A stretch of DNA of 51,844 nucleotides from Phycisphaerae bacterium (GTDB lineage: Bacteria > Planctomycetota > Phycisphaerae > Phycisphaerales > SM1A02): the NCBI GenBank assembly GCA_002711415.1, contig PARI01000014.1:1-51844 (forward strand). The letters run 5' to 3'. The stretch's first letter is position 1, and every line of letters starts with the position of its first letter. Positions 42,476 through 51,300 of the stretch are shown here, piece by piece. The notes below the pieces were generated by a model. That model was not told the DNA's origin and searched no databases. It saw only the letters and a program-made list of their open reading frames with translations. Both the position numbers and the translations under genes were made by a program.

Positions 42476-43682
42476 GTGGAATCGGCCTGGGAAGCGACTT
42501 CCATCGAGCAACGACTTCCTCGGTGCCTTCCAATGCGTCCTCCGGCAGCGGATGTCCAGGCGTGATCGCCAAGAGCTGGTCGCGATGAAGGATCCGGACC
42601 GGGGATTCATCGAAGTCCATGTGCGTGATCATGGCCCTTGAACGATCCAGGCCCAGTCTCCGTGCAAGGAAGGAGTAGACCGCCGCCCGCTTGTTCGGAC
42701 CGAAGTCATGCCCCTGGTCGGCAAGATGGACGTTCTCCACGGCATCGCCCTGCCCCATGACCCCGTATACGCGACAAAGGTAGGGAAACTCCACGTCCGG
42801 GGTGTCCGATGTCCAGTCACCGCCGACCGAGACCAGCAGTTGTGGTCGGGGGGCGGCACACGCGGCGAACTCGACGTTGTTGGTGATGAATCCATCACCC
42901 TGGTGGATCGGCAGACCTGATTCACAGGGACAGCCTCCGAACCAGTTGGCAGAGACCATCACCACCGGAGCCGAGCACGTGATGCGTTGATCGATCATCG
43001 TGGCAAGAAACGTCTGCGTTCCACCGCCGGATGAACCGGTGCACCCGATCCGACCCGGATCCGAATCCGGCAGACCGGTCACGAAGTCGATGGCACGGAT
43101 CGTGTTCCACAGCTGGATCGGACCCGCGTGGACGTCGCGATGATCCATCTGGCCGTTCTCACCCCATCCGACCATGTCCCAGGTGAACACGATCGCCCCC
43201 ATGCGAGCCAACGTCGCGCAAAGATACTGGTAGTCATGCTGCATGCGACCTTCGGGGTTGTCACCTGAACGACGACGATGACCATGCGGGCAGAGAACGA
43301 TCGGGCGAGGATCCACCCAATCCAATGGCTCGTAGAGATTGCCGCTGACGAAGAAACCGGGGAAGCTCTCGAAGAGGACGTTGCTCACCGAGTATCCATC
43401 CAGATCGATCCGGGAGTGAATCACGGCCTCGATCGGCTCACGCCGTGGAAACGGATCGAGCATGAACTGCTCCAGCACGTGATCGACGATCCGAGCACGG
43501 CGATCCACCCATTCATGCCGATTCGTCCAAGTCGATCCCATTCGGGCCATCGAGTCCGAAGCCTCGTCCTCAGGGATGTCATGTGACGATGGCCAGGCAG
43601 GCACCGTACCGGATCCGCCTGGAGCACATCCCATGGCCAGGGCGACCCATGAAAGAAGCAGTGGCAGAATGATCTTCAACAT
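42447..43682 (-). CDS. Lipoprotein alpha/beta hydrolase, acetyl-xylan esterase-like
   Basis: 411 residues from the ATG at 43682, opening with a lipoprotein signal (MLKIILPLLLSWVALAMGC, lipobox LAMGC). The core has LYEPLDWVDPRPIVLCPHGH (oxyanion region), a helix-rich insert, the nucleophile elbow GCTGSSGGGTQTF and a late histidine in LADQGHDFGPNK. This is the layout of large esterases of the acetyl-xylan / glucuronoyl-type group common in planctomycete polysaccharide loci. The substrate is a guess. It is anchored in a membrane facing the periplasm. The -10 six bases before the ATG is given separately. Confidence 0.82.
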   Translation of the reverse strand: MLKIILPLLLSWVALAMGCAPGGSGTVPAWPSSHDIPEDEASDSMARMGSTWTNRHEWVDRRARIVDHVLEQFMLDPFPRREPIEAVIHSRIDLDGYSVSNVLFESFPGFFVSGNLYEPLDWVDPRPIVLCPHGHRRRSGDNPEGRMQHDYQYLCATLARMGAIVFTWDMVGWGENGQMDHRDVHAGPIQLWNTIRAIDFVTGLPDSDPGRIGCTGSSGGGTQTFLATMIDQRITCSAPVVMVSANWFGGCPCESGLPIHQGDGFITNNVEFAACAAPRPQLLVSVGGDWTSDTPDVEFPYLCRVYGVMGQGDAVENVHLADQGHDFGPNKRAAVYSFLARRLGLDRSRAMITHMDFDESPVRILHRDQLLAITPGHPLPEDALEGTEEVVARWKSLPRPIPPRPTSPPGT

Positions 43683-43688
43683 GAATCC

Positions 43689-43694
43689 ACTATA
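43689..43694 (-). promoter_or_regulatory. -10 box six bases before the lipoprotein hydrolase start
   Basis: On the minus strand TATAGT, preceded directly by TG, then six bases (GGATTC), then the ATG at 43682. No ribosome binding site. A leaderless mRNA is predicted. Confidence 0.55.
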
Positions 43695-43741
43695 CAGGCG
43701 CGTTGCCGAGTGAAGCCGGCTCCCCACCTCCATGAATGCCC

Positions 43742-43747
43742 TATGAT
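43742..43747 (+). promoter_or_regulatory. -10 box six bases before the PH-domain protein start
   Basis: TATGAT, then six bases, then the ATG at 43754. Together with the box at 43689-43694 it makes a compact divergent pair in a 71-base gap, both without ribosome binding sites. Confidence 0.55.
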
Positions 43748-43753
43748 GCTGGC

Positions 43754-44329
43754 ATGAGCCAGGACAGCCACGACATGGACATCCGGAACGAGACGGTGCT
43801 CGCAGAAGGCACCTTCATGAAGGATCAGATCCTTCGATACATGATCGCCGGTTTCAGCTTCGCCATGCTGTTCACGTGTGTCGGCATCGCACTGGTCCCG
43901 ATCTACGCGGTGTTCGCACTGCTCATCGGGCCGAAGGTCATCGCGACATGGCGATGCACGCTGACCAACCGAGCCGTCCACGTCCAGAAGGGACTGCTGG
44001 TCAAGGTGAAGAAGACGGTGCCGCTGGAGAAGATCACGGACGTGGGCTCGGTCCAGGGACCGATCATGCGGAAGTTCGGCATCCACAAGCTGACCTTCGA
44101 GACCGCCGGACAGTCCGGTCCTGGTGCGCTGATCTCGCTGATCGGACTGGAGGATGCGGAGAAGTTCCGGGACAGGATCCTGGATGTGCGGGACCAGATG
44201 CAGTCCGGCGGCAAGTCGGGCACGGCATCGGCGCAGAAACAGGATGGGGCACAGGCGGATCAGTCGGACATCCTCTCGGACATCCGGGACAGCCTGCTTC
44301 GAATCGAGAAGAAGCTCGACAAGGATTGA
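43754..44329 (+). CDS. Membrane protein with bacterial PH domain (bPH2, YdbT-like)
   Basis: 191 residues. Two hydrophobic helices (about 27-62: ILRYMIAGFSFAMLFTCVGI and VPIYAVFALLIG) form a hairpin in the membrane. A bPH2/DUF304 domain follows (about 65-145): ATWRCTLTNRAVHVQKG, LLVKVKKTVPLEKITDV, then KFGIHKLTFETAG, the standard strand order with the R-x-x-x-L-T-N-R motif. The C-terminus is a charged coil that ends in ESPKKLDKD-like text (RIEKKLDKD). The family's function is unclear; PH-like domains bind lipids or proteins. Downstream lies the convergent umuC, 207 bases away. Confidence 0.85.
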   Translation: MSQDSHDMDIRNETVLAEGTFMKDQILRYMIAGFSFAMLFTCVGIALVPIYAVFALLIGPKVIATWRCTLTNRAVHVQKGLLVKVKKTVPLEKITDVGSVQGPIMRKFGIHKLTFETAGQSGPGALISLIGLEDAEKFRDRILDVRDQMQSGGKSGTASAQKQDGAQADQSDILSDIRDSLLRIEKKLDKD

Positions 44330-44339
44330 ATCGAACCGA

Positions 44340-44396
44340 TCAGGGGCAGGTGCCCCAGACCGTGAGCAGCAGGGTCAGTGTGGCCGCCATGACCAT
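44340..44396 (-). CDS. Possible very small exported peptide
   Basis: An 18-residue frame on the minus strand opens at an ATG 6 bases after an AGGAG: MVMAATLTLLLTVWGTCP. It looks like a bare signal or membrane segment. It lies in the 207-base gap between convergent genes and has the same direction as umuC. The only support is the ribosome binding site and the strongly hydrophobic composition. It may be chance. Confidence 0.25.
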   Translation of the reverse strand: MVMAATLTLLLTVWGTCP

Positions 44397-44536
44397 CACT
44401 TACTCCTGCAAGACATCGATTCGATCGCTTGTTCATCTTCAACTTCATCCAGTCCACGAACCCCAAGAATCGGGCTGCCCCCTGCCCATCTCAGGATCTT
44501 TCTTCCATGCCAGTCCCTGCAGACCTTTGATCGCTT

Positions 44537-45799
44537 TCAGGCCCGGGCACGCATCAGCTCATCCCACCGGGTCGTGTACCGGGGCGACCGCCTGTTCTGT
44601 CGCATCTGCCATCCTCGGCGAATGCCGGATGCTGCGTAATGGATGGTGTCGGCTCCCATCCGCGTGTTGATCCGGTCGAGAACATCCATCGTCCTGGCCG
44701 ACCGCGCATGGTCGAATTCGTCGAAGAGGTACTGCTGGATGGGACCGGTCGTCAGCTCGGTGAGCCGGATGCCGGCCTTCTTGTACCGGTAGCCGTCCCT
44801 CCAGATCGAGCGACCGAGTCGCAGGGCCGACCGGATCAGCGAAGGTGTGTCGCTGGTCCATGGAACCAGTTCCGTCGATGCCGAGTTTGCGTAGCGAGGC
44901 TCATGCTCGTTGTAGAGGTTGGTGTGCATGAAGACGCTGATCATCGCGGCGACCAGCCCCTCTGCGCGAAGCTTCTCACCCGCCCGGGTCGTGTGCATGG
45001 CGATGGCCTCGCTCATGTCGATCCAGTTCCGGACCGGGCGACCGAAGGACCTGGAACGGATGATCGATCTCCGGGTCGACGGCATGTCATCCATCTCGAT
45101 GCAGACCTTCCCCTGAAGTTCCAGCACGGTCCGAAGTGCGACGATGCTGAAGGCGTCCCGAATCCAGGTCGTATCGGCCTCGGCCAGGTGCAGCGCGGTC
45201 GAGACGCCCTCGCTTCGAAGTCGCCGGCCCCACCGCCGGCCGATCCCCCATACGTCCCCGACATCCACGGTCGCCAGCGCCGCCCTGCGACCGTCGTCAT
45301 GCTGCGGGACACGGGCTACCCCCGGGCCGGTGCGATCCTGCTTGGCCAGGCGGTTGCCGATCTTGGCCAGCGTCCTGGTCGCCCCGATCCCGATCGAGAT
45401 CGGAATGCCGGTCCACTGCAGTACCAGGCGTCGGATCCGCCGGGCATGCTCGATGATGTCACGGCCATCGAAACCGTGAAGATCGACGAAGGCCTCGTCG
45501 ATGGAGTACGCCTCGACGGCCGGTGACAACTGCTGGAGCACCTGGAAGACACGGTTGGACATGTCCTCGTAGAGGGTGTAGTTGGAGGACAGGACCGCGA
45601 ACCGATGACGCCTGAACACGTTTCGACACTCGAAGGCCGGCTGCCCCATGCCGATGCCCAGGTCCTTGGCCTCCTGTGACCGCGCAACCACGCATCCATC
45701 GTTGTTGGACAGCACGACGACGGGGCGATCACGGATCGCCGGATCGAATACACGCTCGCATGAGACATAGAAGTTGTTGCAGTCGGCCAGGGCGTACAT
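44537..45799 (-). CDS. umuC: DNA polymerase V catalytic subunit UmuC
   Basis: 420 residues (E. coli UmuC has 422). A Y-family polymerase: metal ligands Asp6 ([16 protein letters not shown]) and Asp101-Glu102 ([13 protein letters not shown]), [20 protein letters not shown] finger/palm text, and [15 protein letters not shown] as the helix-hairpin-helix. QQYLF at 355-359 fits the beta-clamp binding motif. It copies past lesions with UmuD' after DNA damage. The gene starts 1 base after the umuD stop, so the two are cotranslated. Confidence 0.96.
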   Translation of the reverse strand: MYALADCNNFYVSCERVFDPAIRDRPVVVLSNNDGCVVARSQEAKDLGIGMGQPAFECRNVFRRHRFAVLSSNYTLYEDMSNRVFQVLQQLSPAVEAYSIDEAFVDLHGFDGRDIIEHARRIRRLVLQWTGIPISIGIGATRTLAKIGNRLAKQDRTGPGVARVPQHDDGRRAALATVDVGDVWGIGRRWGRRLRSEGVSTALHLAEADTTWIRDAFSIVALRTVLELQGKVCIEMDDMPSTRRSIIRSRSFGRPVRNWIDMSEAIAMHTTRAGEKLRAEGLVAAMISVFMHTNLYNEHEPRYANSASTELVPWTSDTPSLIRSALRLGRSIWRDGYRYKKAGIRLTELTTGPIQQYLFDEFDHARSARTMDVLDRINTRMGADTIHYAASGIRRGWQMRQNRRSPRYTTRWDELMRARA

Positions 45800-45800
45800 G

Positions 45801-46232
45801 TCACACCTGGTGGATCACCCACGTGACCACGCCCCAGATGGTCGCCTCGATTTCCTGGGTGATCCGGATCGGCGCATGCCCGCGGTTGTCCGGCGCAAGC
45901 ACGGGATGATCACCGTTCAGCTTCAATCGCTTGAGCGTCAACTCACCGTCGACAACGGCGATCACGACGGAACCGTCCTCGGCCGCCCGGGATCGGTCGA
46001 CCACCAGCAGGTCCCCGTCATGGATCCCGCCCGGCACCATGGAATCACCGGTGGCACGGACGAAGAAGGTGGCGGCCGGGTGCTTGATCAGTTCCTCGTT
46101 CAGGTCCAGCGCCCGGTCGATGTAGTCGTCGGCCGGCGATGGAAAGCCCGCCTGCACGCGCGAAGCCAGCAGCGGTCGTGAACACGCCCGCCGAGGCTCC
46201 ATCGTCGGAAAGAATCGGGTGCCGGGTTGCAT
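45801..46232 (-). CDS. umuD: UmuD, LexA-like self-cleaving subunit of DNA polymerase V
   Basis: 143 residues from the ATG at 46232 (or 133 from an ATG at 46202; neither has a ribosome binding site). The catalytic pair is Ser64 in [11 protein letters not shown] and Lys101 in [10 protein letters not shown]. The cleavage site is Ala28-Gly29 ([10 protein letters not shown]); E. coli UmuD has Cys-Gly here, so this one is LexA-like. After RecA-stimulated self-cleavage UmuD' activates UmuC for mutagenic bypass. No E. coli-type SOS box (CTGT-N8-ACAG) is visible; a strong promoter lies just before the start. Confidence 0.95.
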   Translation of the reverse strand: MQPGTRFFPTMEPRRACSRPLLASRVQAGFPSPADDYIDRALDLNEELIKHPAATFFVRATGDSMVPGGIHDGDLLVVDRSRAAEDGSVVIAVVDGELTLKRLKLNGDHPVLAPDNRGHAPIRITQEIEATIWGVVTWVIHQV

Positions 46233-46239
46233 TCAGTGG

Positions 46240-46268
46240 ACCCTAACAGAAACCGTACATCATGTCAA
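46240..46268 (-). promoter_or_regulatory. Promoter of umuDC
   Basis: On the minus strand TTGACA (46263-46268), 17 bases, TAGGGT (46240-46245), with TGT in front of the -10 (extended form TGnTAnnnT). The -10 ends 7 bases before the ATG at 46232, so transcription should begin at or next to it. A LexA-type operator is expected here, but I cannot identify one. Confidence 0.65.
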
Positions 46269-46298
46269 GCCGCCCGGGTCCTCGATGCCGATCGACGC

Positions 46299-46304
46299 TA
46301 TCCT
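46299..46304 (+). promoter_or_regulatory. -10 box of the polytopic membrane protein gene
   Basis: TATCCT lies 25 bases before the GTG at 46330. It supports that start over the ATG at 46285, which would be upstream of transcription. Confidence 0.4.
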
Positions 46305-46329
46305 CAGCCCGAACCACAGGGAGCATGAC

Positions 46330-47202
46330 GTGCAGGCGGGACTGGACTGGATCGCGGTAGTCGGGGCCGGGGTGTCGGCGGGAATCATCGCCATTGTCGT
46401 CACTCTCGTGATCGAGCGCATGGGTGGCATCATCGGGGGGATCCTGGGCACGCTTCCGACGACGATCATTCCAGCGGCGATCGGCATGCATGCGGCTGCC
46501 GCCAGCACCGAGGAGTTCAGGATCATGATGGGATTCGTTCCCGTCGGCATGCTGCTGAATGCCGGGCTGCTTGCGGGATGGCGGGTGGTCCCCCCACTGC
46601 TGCAACGACATCATGCGACACGATCGATGGTGTTCTCGCTCACCGCACTGCTCACGATCGGTGGTTGGTTCATCGCGGCCATCGTGATCGTGGGCGCGTG
46701 GCGGATGGCCGATGCCGACGCCTCGATGGCCGTCACGATCGGCATCGCAGCGGCGATCATCATGATGATCCTCGGCATCACCATGTGCTGGAGACTTCCA
46801 GTTGCACCGCGCGGAACCAGGCCGGTCCCGGCACTGATCCTGCTGCTGAGGGGTCTCGGTGCCGCGACGGCGATTGCAGTCGCGGTCCTCGTCGCCGATC
46901 TCGGCGCGCCGGGGATCGCGGGCGTGGCGAGCATCTTCCCGGCGATCTTCATCACGACGATGGTCGGACTGTGGGTCTCACAAGGGAAGGATGTTCCGAT
47001 GGGAGCGACCGGTCCGATGATACTCGGCTCGCTGTCGATCAGCGTGTACGGGCTCATCGGAATGGTGCTGATTCCGGGGCTCGGAGGGTTCACGGGCTCA
47101 CTCTGCACGTGGGTGATCTCGGTCGTGCTGGTCTCGATTCCCGCGTATGCCTGGCTGAACAGGTCAGCGGCGACGCGTGGGAAACCCGATGGTCGATGCT
47201 GA
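46330..47202 (+). CDS. Polytopic inner-membrane protein
   Basis: 290 residues from a GTG at 46330, chosen because AGGGAG stands 6 bases upstream; an in-frame ATG at 46285 lacks such a site and lies before a -10 box. About nine hydrophobic helices: WIAVVGAGVSAGIIAIVVTL, GGILGTLPTTIIPAAIGMHA, then near 75, 98, 132, 165, 200, 225 and 260. The text GAPGIAGVASIFPAIFITTM recalls GlpM/DUF3147-type proteins, which are also multi-helix and enriched in Gly and Pro. I do not assign a function. Divergent from umuDC. Confidence 0.75.
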   Translation: MQAGLDWIAVVGAGVSAGIIAIVVTLVIERMGGIIGGILGTLPTTIIPAAIGMHAAAASTEEFRIMMGFVPVGMLLNAGLLAGWRVVPPLLQRHHATRSMVFSLTALLTIGGWFIAAIVIVGAWRMADADASMAVTIGIAAAIIMMILGITMCWRLPVAPRGTRPVPALILLLRGLGAATAIAVAVLVADLGAPGIAGVASIFPAIFITTMVGLWVSQGKDVPMGATGPMILGSLSISVYGLIGMVLIPGLGGFTGSLCTWVISVVLVSIPAYAWLNRSAATRGKPDGRC

Positions 47203-47205
47203 CGG

Positions 47206-47214
47206 TGCTAGGAT
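47206..47214 (+). promoter_or_regulatory. Extended -10 of the TlpA-like gene
   Basis: TGC-TAGGAT, an extended -10, about 34 bases before the ATG at 47249, which has a normal AAGGA ribosome binding site. It overlaps the end of the preceding gene's region (stop at 47202). Confidence 0.45.
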
Positions 47215-47248
47215 GAGGTGGTCACGAGAAGACCAAAGGAATGCACTG

Positions 47249-48295
47249 ATGAGACCGATCGCCCTGCTGCTGCTCCTGAACATGCTGATGCCCATGGCCC
47301 TGGCCCAGGATCCCGCGAACACGCCCAGTGACCAGACGGCCTGGGAGCAGTTGAAGAGCCGACTCGATGTGCGACAGCGACAGCACCTGCTGATGTGGAC
47401 AGGCACCGAGGATGGAATCGAGGCGATCGATGCCTTCATCGATCGATATCCCGAGTCCGAGCACCAGGGCGAGGCCCTGTACCTCAGGGCGATCGGCCTG
47501 TGGAACATGTATCGATATGCGGAGGCCGCGCCGGCATACGAGGCGTACCTTGAAGCATGCCCGGACCAGCGGCTCTCGAGCCTGGCGATGACGCGACTGG
47601 CCCAGTCGTACCTGCGATCCGATCAGCCGATGGAGGCCGTGGTGACGATCGAGCGCTACGAGGATGCACCTGCAGCCAAGCAGCGGGAACTGCACCTGGC
47701 CGATGCGCACCTGCTGCTTGGAAACGTGGACAAGGCCAGGGCGATCGTCCAGACGTGGATCGACCTGGCCGACCAGTCTCCACGAGGTCGACAGGTTCTA
47801 CGAGCGGCGCAGCAGCAACTGGATCGCATCAACCTGATCGGGGAGCCGTTGAAACAGTTCAAGAAGCCGGAGCATGGCAGCGACCGCATCCTGGAACCGG
47901 AACGGTTCAAGGGAAAGGTCCTGCTGGTCGACTTCTGGGCCTCCTGGTGCAAGCCGTGCATGGCCCAGATGCCGGAACTGGTCCAGCTGCATGAGAAGTA
48001 CCACGAGCACGGGCTGGAGATCCTCGGGATCAGCCTGGACTCCGACGCCACGCGCATGGAAGCCGCCCTGGAGAAGGTCGGAGCGAAATGGCCGCAGTTC
48101 TACGATGGCAGGAAATGGGACAACACGCTCGCGAAGCTCTTTGAAGTGAGCAGGATACCGATGGTGCTGCTGGTCGACGGGGATGGGACCATCGTGCAGG
48201 TGGATCCGCCAGCTGCTTCACTGGAACGACTGGTCAGATCGATGCTCGATACGGACGAGGAATCTGTCGAGATCATCAATCCGAAGGATGCGTGA
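47249..48295 (+). CDS. Secreted TPR/TlpA-like thioredoxin
   Basis: 348 residues from the ATG at 47249 (AAGGA 8 bases upstream). Signal peptide about 1-19 (MRPIALLLLLNMLMPMALA). Residues 30-190 are TPR-like helices (EALYLRAIGLWNMYRYAEAA, SLAMTRLAQSYLRSDQPMEA). A TlpA/ResA-type thioredoxin domain fills 215-345 with DFWASWCKPCMAQMPEL (redox Cys234 and Cys237), ILGISLDSD and cis-Pro in RIPMVLLVDGDG. It should reduce disulfides or cytochrome c cysteines outside the cytoplasm. The next gene starts 45 bases downstream. Confidence 0.88.
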   Translation: MRPIALLLLLNMLMPMALAQDPANTPSDQTAWEQLKSRLDVRQRQHLLMWTGTEDGIEAIDAFIDRYPESEHQGEALYLRAIGLWNMYRYAEAAPAYEAYLEACPDQRLSSLAMTRLAQSYLRSDQPMEAVVTIERYEDAPAAKQRELHLADAHLLLGNVDKARAIVQTWIDLADQSPRGRQVLRAAQQQLDRINLIGEPLKQFKKPEHGSDRILEPERFKGKVLLVDFWASWCKPCMAQMPELVQLHEKYHEHGLEILGISLDSDATRMEAALEKVGAKWPQFYDGRKWDNTLAKLFEVSRIPMVLLVDGDGTIVQVDPPAASLERLVRSMLDTDEESVEIINPKDA

Positions 48296-48340
48296 TACGC
48301 GATGCGGTCAAGTCCATCACGTGACATGGGGAGCATGAAG

Positions 48341-51300
48341 ATGAACCACTGGATGTGCATGGTCATCATGGCCTCCTGCGTGCACGCGGCGAAGAATTCC
48401 CATGCGCAGGATGACGCCCCATGGGAACGCATGGACTACGGTCCGTTCCTGTCCGCGGCGATCGAGGTGAGTCCCGACAACATCGCATGCAAGGGCATCG
48501 CGATTCCCCTGGACCGGGACGGACATCACGCGATGCTGTTCGACTCGGCGGAACTTCGGTGGGCCGCCGGGTGGAAAGGCGACTTCGTGAAGCTGAAGGG
48601 GATCGTCTACGACGGCCCTCACGGAACGTGGCCGGAAATCGATGGTGAAGCGGCCTGGTTCAACCCTCCCGGACCGGGAATCGCCACGGGTGAATCGGTG
48701 TCGTTCGAGGATCCACGCGCCATCCCCTACGGACCACTGCCGGAATCGCTGGGGCGATTCCGGGGAATCGCCCGGACCGGCGATGGCGTGATCCTGGGAT
48801 ACACGATCGGTGACATGATGGTGCTTGAAGCACCCGGCTGCATGGTCACGGATGAACTGGCATGCTGGCTTCGATGGATCAGCATGCCCCGAATGGATCA
48901 ACCGGTGCACCTGTCGATCGCCGCGGTCGAGGCGGGCACACGACTGGTGCGTGGCGAGGACTGCGACCGGCTGTACATGGACGACCGGCTCCTGGGCCTC
49001 GTGTCGATATGCCGTCAGGCGGACTCGATCGACGGCGCCGGAGCCTCGACATGGATACGGGATGGTCGCCTCGGCGTGACGATCAATCCGGGAAGTGACC
49101 ATCGATTCGATGGCTGCATCGTGCTCTGCGAGCTTGATGATGAATCGGAAGTCGCTGATGCGAAGGCGGCGATTGATCAACTGCAGGCCCCGGACGACCT
49201 GGAGGCACGATGGAGGCGACCCGACCACGCCCTGTGGTCACGGCCGATCACGCTTGCAGGAGCACGAAACGTCTTCTTCGACCAGAGCCGGGACATCCAG
49301 GCGATCCACAGGAACCCGGGCGACCCGCGGATGGAGATGCGGTTCGATGCCGAACCCGATGAATCACCCATGCTCGTCGATCGGTCCGGAACCCCCATGG
49401 ATCTCTCTCGCACCGATGCGAACGACTCGATGCTCCTGATGATCGCGGACCGATCCACGGCGCCTGCTCCCATCGCGGGATGGAACTGCGACGAAGGCAG
49501 CGGCACGCACATGAAGAGCGTCGTCGATTCCCAGGCGGACCTCCACCTCGATGGCGTGACCTGGAGACGAGGCATCCGCGGACGATCACTCGACTTCGAC
49601 GGGACCGCCAGGGCGACCTGGACCCGGGGCAACGACATCGAGTTCATGGACACCCCGCTGACGATCTCGGCCTGGATCCACACGACCAAGGATGGAACGA
49701 TCTTCAGCCAGGCGATGCCTGATGGGCCATGGGTGCCCGACGGCAAGACGCTCTTCATCAGGGGTGGTCGGCTCTGCTACGACGTCGGATGGGTCGGGGT
49801 CGCGTGCACCGACATCGAGGTGGCCGACGGCAGCTGGCACCACGTGGCGATGTCGTGGGAACCCGATGAGCAGGAAGTCGTGCTCTACGTCGACGGCACC
49901 GAGCAGGCGAGGACGGAACTGGGACCGGGTGAACCGGTCCAGGACCAGGTGATCCGATTCGGCTTCACGGCGGAGAACTTTCCATCCGAGACCTGGTTCA
50001 GCGGTTTCATGGACGGGATCAGGATCCATGACCAGGCGCTGGATGTCGAGGATGTCCGTGCCGTCGCAGCCGAAAGCGGCGAACCGATCGCCAGAGCATA
50101 CGCGCTTGGAGGTTCGATCGATGCCCGATGGGAACTCGATGCCGACACGGATGATGCGATGCTCGTGATGCCGCCGACGGAACAGGAGGCCATCGGCGAA
50201 CTTCTCCAGTGGAGCGGGCCGCTCTCGAGGATCAATCGGATCGGTGGGCGGTCCGACACGTCCGAGCTGCTCACGCGTCCCTTCCAGATCGATCGGATCA
50301 GCTGGCCCGAGGAGAATCCATGGAACTCGTGGATGCGATTCGGCGACTTCGACTTCCTCGATGATGGCGATGCCGCGGCGATCTCCACGTGGAGCGGTGA
50401 CGTGTGGATGGTCAAGGGACTGGACAGGAACCTCGACCAGCTCCGGTGGCGAAGAATCGCCAGCGGCCTGAGTCAGCCACTCGGACTTGCGACGAGGGGG
50501 GACGAGATCCTGGTCGTCGGTCGTGACCAGATCACGCGGCTGGTCGACGTCGACGGGGACGACGAGACGGACCGGTACGAGGCGTTCAACGTCGACACGA
50601 TGAACAGCCCGCACTTCCATGAACCAGCCTCCGGCCTGCAGGTCGGACCGGGCGGGTACCTCTACTACATCAAGGCGGCGCGTCATGCGAAGAAGGCGTC
50701 CCATCCCCAGCATGGAACGCTGATCCGGGTCTCGCCCGATGGTGCCGGATCCGAGATCATCGCCAGCGGCTTCAGGGCACCCAACGGGGTCGCCGTCGAC
50801 CAGGACGGCACGGCCTGGGGGTCGGACCAGGAGGGCCACTGGATGCCCGCCAACCGGATCAACCGGATCACGTCCGGATCGTTCCACGGCAACAACTGGA
50901 GTGGCAGCCAGCTTGATGAGCCTGAACGAACCGCGTACGACCGACCACTCCTGTGGCTGCACCCGACGGTCGATCGTTCACCCTCGGCGCAGGTCCGTGT
51001 TCCCGAAGGAACATGGGGACCGCTGTCAGGGAAGCTCCTTGGAATCTCCTACGGCACGGGCGAGGTCTACCTTGTGACCGAGGACGAGGTCGAAGGTGTC
51101 CATCAGGGCGCGATGGTTCCGCTTCCGATCGAAATGCCGACCGGGATCATGCGTGGCAGGTTCAACTCCGCGGACGGTCACCTGTACGTGGCCGGGCTCT
51201 TCGGGTGGTCCAGTGACAAGACACAACCCGGCGGCTTCTACCGGGTGAGGAAGGTCAACCAGCCACTGGGCGTGCCACTGCAGGCGCGGGCGACCACGGA

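Noticed and set aside
42455-42500. Direct repeat TCGGCCT spaced 15 bases at the M19 gene end
   Set aside because: Too short and not followed by any further copy; likely chance.
46202-46270. An SOS/LexA box before umuDC
   Set aside because: Neither CTGT-N8-ACAG nor the Gram-positive GAAC-N4-GTTC is present; the partial dyad TGACAT-G-ATGTAC is too weak to claim.
49586-50962. 458-codon open frame antisense to the large propeller protein
   Set aside because: Shadow of the coding strand; its start is inside conserved propeller text and it lacks any domain.
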